64,000 bases of DNA, taken from Duganella sp. Root1480D1. GTDB lineage: Bacteria; Pseudomonadota; Gammaproteobacteria; Burkholderiales; Burkholderiaceae_D. This document shows, one piece after another, positions 18,910 through 25,526 of the stretch (position 1 is the stretch's first letter; each line of letters opens with the position of its first letter). The DNA lies in assembly GCF_001427305.1 (NCBI RefSeq), contig NZ_LMFZ01000023.1:421017-485016 (forward strand), read 5' to 3'. The translations under genes and the position numbers were made by a program. A model generated the notes under the pieces. It saw only the letters and a list, made by a program, of their open reading frames with translations. It was not told the origin of the DNA and ran no database searches.

Positions 18910-19653
18910 ATGTGGCAGAAATATTTAATCGGATTGATTGCGGCAGGCGGCACGGCAAATGCGCTGGCAGATGCGCCGTTAACCGTAGCCTGGCGCGAGA
19001 AACCACCTTACTATTACTTTGACGAGAACAAGGTCGCGAAAGGCTTCATGCTGGAACGCGCCAAGCAGGTATTTGCAGCAGCCGGCGTGCCTGCGGTGTT
19101 CGTCAACGAGCCGCAAAAACGCATCTGGGCCAATTTCAACCACGGCACCCCGAATTACTGTTCGATCAGTTGGTACCGCCTGCCCGAGCGCGAAGCCGTT
19201 GCGCAATATTCGCTGCCGGTGCATGCCGACCTGCCGCATGCCGTGCTGGCCGTGCCGGCGGTGGCGGACCGCATCAGGTCCCACCAGAACCTGAAAGCCC
19301 TGCTTTCGGATAAATCGCTGACGCTGGGCGTGATCGATGGCGTTTCCTATGGTCCGGAACTCGATGCCCTGATCGCCAGCAGCAAGAACCGCATCATGCG
19401 GCGCACCGTGGAAACCTCGGCCATGTTCCGCATGGTGGCATTCGGCCGCGCCGATTACCTGTTTGTCGATCGCGAAGACTGGAACTACCTGCGCCTCAAG
19501 TTCCCTGAACTGCAATCGCTGGTACTGATCGATGTCGCCGACATGCCGCCCGGCCTGAAACGCCATATCGTCTGCAGCCGGGACGTGCCGCCTGAGACGA
19601 TGGACCGCCTGAACCGCGCCATCCTGGCGCGCAACGATACGCCGCGCCGCTAG
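18910..19653 (+). CDS. periplasmic solute-binding protein, family 3-like
   Basis: A 247-residue exported protein with a signal peptide (about 1-20, ending ALA) and a bilobed extracellular solute-binding fold like the amino-acid-binding family 3: PLTVAWREKPPYYYFDENK at the start, a first-lobe KGFMLERAKQVF helix and YLFVDREDWNYL in the second lobe. No ABC permease or ATPase genes are adjacent, so it may be an orphan binding protein or a sensor. Ligand unknown. Confidence 0.75.
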   Translation: MWQKYLIGLIAAGGTANALADAPLTVAWREKPPYYYFDENKVAKGFMLERAKQVFAAAGVPAVFVNEPQKRIWANFNHGTPNYCSISWYRLPEREAVAQYSLPVHADLPHAVLAVPAVADRIRSHQNLKALLSDKSLTLGVIDGVSYGPELDALIASSKNRIMRRTVETSAMFRMVAFGRADYLFVDREDWNYLRLKFPELQSLVLIDVADMPPGLKRHIVCSRDVPPETMDRLNRAILARNDTPRR

Positions 19654-19655
19654 CT

Positions 19656-20240
19656 TTATATTCCCTTGGCGCCGAGCACCTGCATGCGCTGGCGCCAGGC
19701 CGCCACCGCCACCGCATCCATCTTGCCGGCGCCGCCGACCAGCGTCTTGCGCACCGGCGCAATGCCGACGAAGTTCAGAATATTGCGCTCCAGCGATTTC
19801 AGGCTGTGGGCGCAGAAGTACCAGCGATAGAACAGCGCCGGCATCCCCATCGTCACCACCACGCGTGCGCTGCGGCCGGCCAGCAGGCCCGCGTGCAGAG
19901 GGTTCCTGGCCTTGCTGTCCAGTGCAAAACCGGGGCGCGCCACCTGTTCCAGGAAGGCTTTCAGGCGAGCCGGCATGTCGCCCAGCCAGAGCGGATAGAA
20001 GATCGCGATATGCTGCGCACCGGCGATGCAGCGCTGGGCCGGGGCCAGCGCCGGCGGCACGTCGCCCTGCTCCCATTCATGGGCATTGGCCAGCAAGGGA
20101 AATTCCAGCATGGCCGGCGTGACCACCTCCACCTGGTGGCCGGCTGCACGGGCAGCGCCGGCATAGGCCTCGGCCAGGGCATGGCACAGATGCCCGCCGG
20201 CCGGGTCGGGATGGCCCTGGATCACGAGGATCTTGCTCAT
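19656..20240 (-). CDS. NAD(P)H-dependent oxidoreductase, flavodoxin-like fold
   Basis: A 194-residue flavodoxin-fold protein of the MdaB/KefF/quinone-reductase group: KILVIQGHPDP at the N-terminus for the FMN/FAD phosphate, and IFYPLWLGDMPARLKAFLEQ in the middle. It would reduce quinones or related acceptors with NAD(P)H. The ATG overlaps the stop of the upstream phosphorylase gene (4 bases), so it is the second gene of that operon. Confidence 0.85.
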   Translation of the reverse strand: MSKILVIQGHPDPAGGHLCHALAEAYAGAARAAGHQVEVVTPAMLEFPLLANAHEWEQGDVPPALAPAQRCIAGAQHIAIFYPLWLGDMPARLKAFLEQVARPGFALDSKARNPLHAGLLAGRSARVVVTMGMPALFYRWYFCAHSLKSLERNILNFVGIAPVRKTLVGGAGKMDAVAVAAWRQRMQVLGAKGI

Positions 20241-21736
20241 GCGTCCTCCACCGTGACCAGGTTGCTTTGGGCTTCGGCGTATTCCAGCGCATAAGCCAGT
20301 TCGCCCGGCGTGTCGGCATGAATCGACAGGATTGGCTGACCCACTTCGAGCCTGCTGCCAAGCGGCGCAAGGAAGCGCACGCCGGCGGCTGCGGCGCGCG
20401 GCGCACCGGCCAGCTTGGCCAGCGTGGCAAGCTTGCGGTTGTCGACGGCCACCACGCGGCCGGCATGGCGCGCATCCAGCACGTGGGTGCAGGCAGCAAC
20501 CGGAGGCTGGCGCATGCCGCCCTGCGCGGCGCAGATGGCCTGGAACTTGGCCCAGGCGGCGCCCGAGTCCAGGGTTTGCGCGGCCAGCGCCATGCCTTCG
20601 CCGGGTGCGGCGCGGCCGCCCAGTTCCAGTACGCCGGCGGCAAGTGCCAGGGCGCGCTGGCGCAAGTCCTGCGGCGCGTTGGGCGCGCCTTGCAGCACCG
20701 CCAGCACGTCCATCGCTTCCAGCGCCGGGCCGATGCCGGCGCCGACCGGCTGGCTGCCGTCGCTGAGGATGCATTGCACCGCCAGGCCCAGCGCTCGGCC
20801 GGCGCCTTCCAGGCGCCCGGCAAGCTGGCTTGCGGCCTGTTCGGAGCGCACCTTGGCGGTACGGCCGACCGGAATGTCGATCAGCACGTGGCTGGCGCCG
20901 GCCGCCAGCTTTTTCGACAGTACCGAGGCAACCAGCAAGCCATCGCTATCGAGTTCCAGCGGTCGTTCGACGCGAATCAGCACGTCGTCGGCCGGGCTCA
21001 GGGTCACGCTGCCGCCCCATACGATGCAAGCGCCCTCCTGCTGCACCACGCGGCGCATGGCGTCTATGCCGATGGCTACCGGCGCCAGCGTTTCCATGGT
21101 ATCGGCCGTGCCGGCCGGCGACGTGATGGCGCGCGAAGAAGTCTTGGGCATGGTCATGCCGCAAGCTGCAACAATCGGCACCACCAGCAGCGTGGTGCGG
21201 TTGCCGGGCAGGCCGCCGACGCAGTGCTTGTCCACCACCACCTGGGGCGTCCAGTGCATGCGCTGGCCTGCCGCAGCCATGACGCGCGTCAGGGCGATGG
21301 TTTCCGCCAGGTCGAGGCGATTGCCCGAGCAGGCCGTGATGAAGCTGGAAAGGTGGATGTCCGGATAGCGGCCGCCGGCAATATCGGTAATGATGGCCTG
21401 CGCCGCCGCATCGTCCAGCGGCCGGCCGTGGATCTTGCCGCGCACAGCGGCGAAGGAAGCCAGTGGCGCCGGGTGGCGCACGCTGACCGGGATGCCAGGC
21501 GTCGCAGCCAGCGCTTCCCAGGCCGCCTCGGACAGGCCGATATCCTGCTCGTCCAGCAGGTCGCCATCGACCACGTTCAGCGTTGCGACGACGCTTTGCG
21601 CGCCGCATTGCAATTCAATGCGCGATTGCGCTTCAAAGCCTTCGGCGCGGCACACCTTGCAGTCGCGCCGCATATAAGCCACCGGTTGCTGGTAGGTGTC
21701 GATGCCAAGCCGCCTGGCACGTAATGCATATCCCAT
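20237..21736 (-). CDS. thymidine/AMP phosphorylase family protein (archaeal-type, long form)
   Basis: A 499-residue phosphorylase of the long archaeal-like group (TIGR02645 type) rather than the ~440-residue DeoA. It has an extra N-terminal ~85-residue domain, the VDKHCVGGLPGNRTTLLV signature, and the SSRAITSPAGTADTME motif for phosphate and nucleoside. Family members phosphorolyse AMP or thymidine. The start at 21736 has AAGGAG 7 bases upstream. With amn nearby, the region handles nucleotide ribose salvage. Confidence 0.85.
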   Translation of the reverse strand: MGYALRARRLGIDTYQQPVAYMRRDCKVCRAEGFEAQSRIELQCGAQSVVATLNVVDGDLLDEQDIGLSEAAWEALAATPGIPVSVRHPAPLASFAAVRGKIHGRPLDDAAAQAIITDIAGGRYPDIHLSSFITACSGNRLDLAETIALTRVMAAAGQRMHWTPQVVVDKHCVGGLPGNRTTLLVVPIVAACGMTMPKTSSRAITSPAGTADTMETLAPVAIGIDAMRRVVQQEGACIVWGGSVTLSPADDVLIRVERPLELDSDGLLVASVLSKKLAAGASHVLIDIPVGRTAKVRSEQAASQLAGRLEGAGRALGLAVQCILSDGSQPVGAGIGPALEAMDVLAVLQGAPNAPQDLRQRALALAAGVLELGGRAAPGEGMALAAQTLDSGAAWAKFQAICAAQGGMRQPPVAACTHVLDARHAGRVVAVDNRKLATLAKLAGAPRAAAAGVRFLAPLGSRLEVGQPILSIHADTPGELAYALEYAEAQSNLVTVEDA

Positions 21737-21798
21737 GGTCCACTCCTTTCGCCCAGCCTAAGCGATCCACCCGGTACCCGGAATGACCTGGATCAATT

Positions 21799-22524
21799 TC
21801 AGAAGCTGCGCGCCAGCCCGAGAACCAGTTTGCTGTGCATCCTGCTGGACGGGGAGCTGGCGCGGCTGCCATAGCCGCCGCTGGCGCCAGCGCCCTGGTT
21901 GCGCAAACGGACCGTATCCAGGGAGAGCTGCATTTGCCAGCCTTCGAAAGCTGTCCCGATGCCTAAACGCCCTTCCGCGCGGTTGCTTTCCGCATTCCCG
22001 GGCGCGGCCAGGTAGCCGCCGCGCCAGAAGTAGCGCCAGGCAGGCCCCAGCGATCCGCCGCCATTGAGTTCAGCATATAGCGTGCGCTCGCGGAAGCCGA
22101 GGTAGTCGGGGGAATAATGCAGGCGCGCCGAATAGTTTTCAAAGGACAGGCCGGCAAACACTTCGCGGAAGTTCCAGTCCGGTGCGCCGTGGAAGGCATA
22201 GGCCGAAACGCCCGCTTCCCATGAGAGGCCGGATTGCAGGCGCTGGGCGTACCCGCCATAACCCAGCCACTGTGCGTTGCGGTGCGATTGCGGCGCCAGC
22301 TGGCCGCTGACCACCTGGCCACCGGCAAACCAGCCAGCGGCGCCGTCGATATCGAGCGAGAGCCGCGCCGCCGGCTTGCCTGAACTGAGGGAGATGCCGC
22401 GGTACATGTAGTCCGAGACGATGCCGGCGCTGCCGCTCACTTGTGCCTGGGCACTCGCTGCAAAGATGCAGGCCAGCCCTGTCAGGGCGAACGCGCCAGG
22501 TTGTCGGTGGAAGGGTTGGGGCAT
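21799..22524 (-). CDS. TorF-family putative outer-membrane porin
   Basis: An exported beta-barrel protein of about 241 residues with a signal peptide ending AQAQ and the family hallmark GIVSDYMYRGISLSSGKPA immediately after it (TIGR02001-like). It ends in a hydrophobic barrel strand with terminal Phe (LGLARSF). Its start overlaps the end of the S8 protease gene; ATG 22524 or 22536 are both possible, neither with a strong ribosome site, which fits translational coupling. It is the last gene of the ECF sigma operon and may be an outer-membrane element of that system. Confidence 0.75.
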   Translation of the reverse strand: MPQPFHRQPGAFALTGLACIFAASAQAQVSGSAGIVSDYMYRGISLSSGKPAARLSLDIDGAAGWFAGGQVVSGQLAPQSHRNAQWLGYGGYAQRLQSGLSWEAGVSAYAFHGAPDWNFREVFAGLSFENYSARLHYSPDYLGFRERTLYAELNGGGSLGPAWRYFWRGGYLAAPGNAESNRAEGRLGIGTAFEGWQMQLSLDTVRLRNQGAGASGGYGSRASSPSSRMHSKLVLGLARSF

Positions 22525-23768
22525 GCGCAGGAACATTTACCGGTAATGCGCATGATGGTGGCGCAAAGATCTATCCCCGTCAACGGTGCGGGGCCGCTGC
22601 TGCGCACGATGCCTTCATGGAGGCGCTCGCCGTTCAGCTGCGGCTTCAGTTCGCCGAGCAGGGCAAGCATGCCGCTGACATGTGCGGCCGCGTAGGACGA
22701 GCCGGAGACCATGCCCCAGCGGGCGCCAGGCATGGTGGTCGGCACGTCGCGCCCTGGTGCAAGCAGGCATTGGGCATTATGGCGCGGCGCGTCGTCGGCA
22801 GCGACAGCGAACACGCCCGGGCTGTTGGCCGGAAAGCCGCCGTCGCCGCGCCCAGGGTCGATTGCGCCCACCACGCGGACGCCGCGCGCCTGCGCCACGC
22901 CGACCAGTTGCTGCAGCAGGCGATCCTGGGGGCCGGACAGGCTCATGTTGATCACTTGCGCATTGTGCAGCAAGGCGTAGTTGAGGGCTTTGGCCAGCGT
23001 GAAGCTGTTGCAGCGCGTGGCGCTGTCGGCTTGCCAGCAGGCGCGCAGTGCCATCAGGCGAGCTTCCGGCGCAATGCCGGCGATGCCGATGCCGTTGTCG
23101 GCGCGCGCGGCGATGACGCCCGCCACCGCCGTGCCATGTTCTTCGGCTATATAGGCCTGGCCGTCGACGAAATTTTCCTGCACCGCCACCTGGCCCGCCA
23201 GGTCGGGATGGCCGGCTTCGACGCCGCTGTCGATCACCGCCACCAGCACATTGCGGCCGGTGGTGGACTTGCGCACCTGTTCCAGTTGCCATGGCGCTGC
23301 CGCCGGCTGCACTCGGTACAACGGGTCGCCCGGGCTGCCGGACGTGCCGGCAGCCCCGCCCTGCGCGCTGAATTCCTGGATGGCCTGCGCCCAGGCGACG
23401 CGGCTGTCACGCGTCAGCGCGGCCAGCACCGCAGCCGGATCGCGGCCAGCGGCAAGCCGCATGCGATAGCAATCGACGTTCAGCGCCGGCATCGGCCAGT
23501 CTTCCATCATTTGCAAGCCATGCTCGCGCGCCAGTGCCGCGGCAATGCGTTGGCGCGCCTGGCGGCCGGCATCGTCGCGATAACTGGCCCCGCTGTAGCC
23601 GTCGGCCCGGAAATGGGGCGCCGGCAGGTGCAGCATGACGAGGATGTCCGCACCGGCTGCGGTGGCGGGAATGGCGGCCGCCGGCGTGGTTTGCGCCCCT
23701 TGTGCGGCGCCAGCCAGTCCGCAACACGCCCATAGCATGCAGGCGATCAATGCCATCCAACCCTTCAC
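22482..23768 (-). CDS. S8 family serine protease (subtilase), exported
   Basis: A 428-residue subtilase. I start at GTG 23768, because GGAGGG lies 6 bases upstream and the GTGA overlaps the anti-sigma stop; ATG 23756 is an alternative. A signal peptide (about 1-26) is followed by an N-terminal prodomain-like region (about 40-130), then the catalytic domain with Asp180 (VIDSG), His211 (EEHGTA) and Ser358 (GSSYAAA). The C-terminus is Cys-rich (CSCAC). It is third in a sigma/anti-sigma/protease operon, so it may process a periplasmic target of that pathway, possibly the anti-sigma factor itself. Confidence 0.88.
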   Translation of the reverse strand: MKGWMALIACMLWACCGLAGAAQGAQTTPAAAIPATAAGADILVMLHLPAPHFRADGYSGASYRDDAGRQARQRIAAALAREHGLQMMEDWPMPALNVDCYRMRLAAGRDPAAVLAALTRDSRVAWAQAIQEFSAQGGAAGTSGSPGDPLYRVQPAAAPWQLEQVRKSTTGRNVLVAVIDSGVEAGHPDLAGQVAVQENFVDGQAYIAEEHGTAVAGVIAARADNGIGIAGIAPEARLMALRACWQADSATRCNSFTLAKALNYALLHNAQVINMSLSGPQDRLLQQLVGVAQARGVRVVGAIDPGRGDGGFPANSPGVFAVAADDAPRHNAQCLLAPGRDVPTTMPGARWGMVSGSSYAAAHVSGMLALLGELKPQLNGERLHEGIVRSSGPAPLTGIDLCATIMRITGKCSCACPNPSTDNLARSP

Positions 23769-24445
23769 TGCTTGCCCTCCGCTGCCAGTGCCTCGGCCAA
23801 CGCAACTGCGGGATCGGAGCGCAGGGCCGCCAACACCGCGCTGCGCTGCGCGGGTTCGACATCGAGCAGCCAGGCGCCGGTGGCGGTCGGTCCGCCAACC
23901 AGGTGTGCGCCGGATGTTTTCAGCAGGCGCTGCACGTCCTGCACACTGGCATCGGGCTTGAACACCACGAGCACGTCGGGCGTGGCTGCGGGCGCGCTGC
24001 CGAGCGCCTTGTACACAGGCGGTGCGCCGGCCGGCAGCATATTGGCTGCCAGTACCACGATCGCCAATGCCTGTGCCGCGATGGCCCAGCCCTTCCAGTC
24101 GCCGGGCCCGCGCAGCCAGTCCAGCAAGGCACTGGCAAAGCGGGACGGCGCCTGCACAACGGGGGATGGCTGGGCGGCGGGCTGGGCCAAAGGGGGCGGC
24201 GCCTCGTCCAGCCGCGACATCAGGCGCGCCAGGGCGCGTTCCTGGTCCAATGCGGCCGGCAACGGGGCTGCCGTTTCGATCAGGCGGCGCTGCCAGGCCA
24301 GTTCGGCGCGGCATTCGGGGCAGTCGCGCAAATGCCGCTGCACGCGTCCAGCCTCGCCGTCGGCCAGCGAGCCGGCGGCATACCAGGGCAGCAACGCCTG
24401 CATGTCCTGGTGTTCCGCAATGTTCGATGGGTCTTGCATGTTCAT
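23765..24445 (-). CDS. zinc-finger anti-sigma factor with prodomain-like periplasmic domain
   Basis: A 226-residue membrane protein. The N-terminal cytoplasmic part holds a zinc-finger anti-sigma motif, HLRDCPECRAEL (His-x3-Cys-x2-Cys, near residue 37). One transmembrane helix follows at about 123-143. The periplasmic C-terminus (about 155-226, VLVVFKPDASVQDVQRLL then a V-A-L-AEA end) has the beta-alpha-beta-beta-alpha-beta rhythm of subtilase prodomains / I9 inhibitors. The gene is coupled by ATGA to the sigma factor and by GTGA to the S8 protease. It should sequester the sigma factor until a periplasmic signal acts. Confidence 0.82.
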   Translation of the reverse strand: MNMQDPSNIAEHQDMQALLPWYAAGSLADGEAGRVQRHLRDCPECRAELAWQRRLIETAAPLPAALDQERALARLMSRLDEAPPPLAQPAAQPSPVVQAPSRFASALLDWLRGPGDWKGWAIAAQALAIVVLAANMLPAGAPPVYKALGSAPAATPDVLVVFKPDASVQDVQRLLKTSGAHLVGGPTATGAWLLDVEPAQRSAVLAALRSDPAVALAEALAAEGKQ

Positions 24446-25017
24446 CGTATTTCTTCCAAATGGTCGGACAACATGTCCTTCAACCGCAGGCGTGCATGGA
24501 ACATGCGCGTCTTCACGGTATTTACCGGGCAGCCGATGGTTTCGGCGATCTCCTGGTAAGCCATGCCGTGATAATAAGTCAGGCAGACCACGGCGCGCTG
24601 CTCCAGCGGCAAGGCGTCCAGCGCGCGGCCGACCCCGCGCTGCAACTGGAGCGCAGCCAGGGCGTGCTCGGGTTCGTGCCATTCTTCACCGGCGACATCC
24701 GGCGCTTCCTCCAACGGTTCGTCCAGCCCGCGCAGGGCTTTCAGGGCCTGCCGGTAGGCGATGCCGAAGATCCAGGTCGACACCTTGCTGCTGCCGTCGT
24801 AGCTGGAGGCCTTCTGCCACACCACCAGCATGGTGTCGTTGACGATTTCCTCCAGCAGCGGCACGTTGCGCGTCATGCGGTCGAGAAAACGGGCCAGGCG
24901 CGGAAAGTAGGCGCGATACAGGGACTGGAAGGCCAGGCGATCGCCGCCCCCTACCAGCCGTATCAGCTCACCGTCGTCGACATCGCCTGTCACTCCCGTC
25001 CTCCTGCCAAACCGCAT
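24442..25017 (-). CDS. ECF-type RNA polymerase sigma factor
   Basis: A 191-residue sigma-70 family protein with only regions 2 (about 28-95, including TMLVVWQKASSYDG and STWIFGIAYRQA) and 4 (about 130-185, LPLEQRAVVCLTYYHGMAY with a helix-turn-helix QEIAETIGCPVNTVKTRM). The start at 25017 is preceded by AAGGAG. It heads the operon sigma/anti-sigma/S8 protease/TorF porin. A GAACC-N16-GTATT motif lies 27 bases upstream of the start, and the same motif faces the opposite way toward the MrtJ operon, suggesting that it controls both. Confidence 0.93.
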   Translation of the reverse strand: MRFGRRTGVTGDVDDGELIRLVGGGDRLAFQSLYRAYFPRLARFLDRMTRNVPLLEEIVNDTMLVVWQKASSYDGSSKVSTWIFGIAYRQALKALRGLDEPLEEAPDVAGEEWHEPEHALAALQLQRGVGRALDALPLEQRAVVCLTYYHGMAYQEIAETIGCPVNTVKTRMFHARLRLKDMLSDHLEEIR

Positions 25018-25043
25018 GCACTTTTCTCCTTTTTACGCCTGTG

Positions 25044-25069
25044 AATACCCAGCCGGAGGAGAAAGGTTC
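25044..25069 (-). promoter_or_regulatory. probable ECF promoter of the sigma factor operon
   Basis: Read leftward: GAACC (-35, complement of 25065-25069), a 16-base spacer, then GTATT (-10, complement of 25044-25048). GAAC-type -35 boxes are typical of ECF sigma factors. Layout and spacing equal the rightward motif at 25105-25130, and the flanking TTT before GAACC is also shared. This implies autoregulation. Confidence 0.65.
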
Positions 25070-25104
25070 AAAGAAACTTCAAAAATATTTTCCCACCTGA
25101 TTTT

Positions 25105-25130
25105 GAACCATTTCCGCCTGCGCCGGTATT
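25105..25130 (+). promoter_or_regulatory. probable ECF promoter of the MrtJ/JDVT-CTERM operon
   Basis: GAACC at 25105-25109, a 16-base spacer, GTATT at 25126-25130, matching the leftward motif base for base in both boxes. The GAACC boxes of the two promoters form an inverted repeat (GGTTCAAA ... TTTGAACC) 40 bases apart. Transcription would begin near 25137, so the translation start of the first gene must lie beyond that. Confidence 0.65.
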
Positions 25131-25164
25131 GACCGTAACAACATTGACAGAATGTTCAGTACCT

Positions 25165-25500
25165 GTGTTCGCTCAAACTGCCGTCTGCGGCCCCGCCCTG
25201 CTCTCGCCCGACCTGGCTGCCGTGCTGCGTCTGCTGGTGCTGGCGCCTTTGCTGGAGGAATGGGTGGTGCGCGCCGGGCTGCATGCCTGGCTGCTGCCGC
25301 GCGTTAGCGCCTGGGTGGCGGTGCCGGCCAGTGCGGCGGCCTTCAGCGCGCTGCACCTGGGCAGCGGGCCGCTGGCGGCAGCGCTGGTGTTCGGCCCGGG
25401 CCTGGCGTTCGGCCTGGCTTACCAGCGCTGGCGCGACTGGCGGCTGTGCGCCCTGCTGCATGGCGCATGCAATGCCTGGGCCCTGTCGATGTGTGCTTGA
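25165..25500 (+). CDS. mrtJ: short CPBP-type glutamic intramembrane protease, MrtJ-like
   Basis: A small (about 111 residues) hydrophobic protein with the core CPBP motifs: LLEEWVVRAG (EE-x3-R), a His in FSALHLG, and HGACNA at the C-terminus. Short proteases of this kind (MrtJ) are the partners of JDVT-CTERM sorting signals, and the very next gene encodes a protein with such a signal. The start is uncertain: GTG 25165 is my choice; TTG 25144 is possible; earlier codons fall before the predicted transcription start. No good ribosome site is visible. Confidence 0.75.
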   Translation: MFAQTAVCGPALLSPDLAAVLRLLVLAPLLEEWVVRAGLHAWLLPRVSAWVAVPASAAAFSALHLGSGPLAAALVFGPGLAFGLAYQRWRDWRLCALLHGACNAWALSMCA

Positions 25501-25526
25501 ACAACTCACCAACCACGGGAGCAGCA

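Noticed and set aside
23769..24314. N-terminal extension of the S8 protease by about 180 codons
   Set aside because: It reads through the anti-sigma gene in another frame and has no domain. GTG 23768 has a strong ribosome site and a signal peptide follows.
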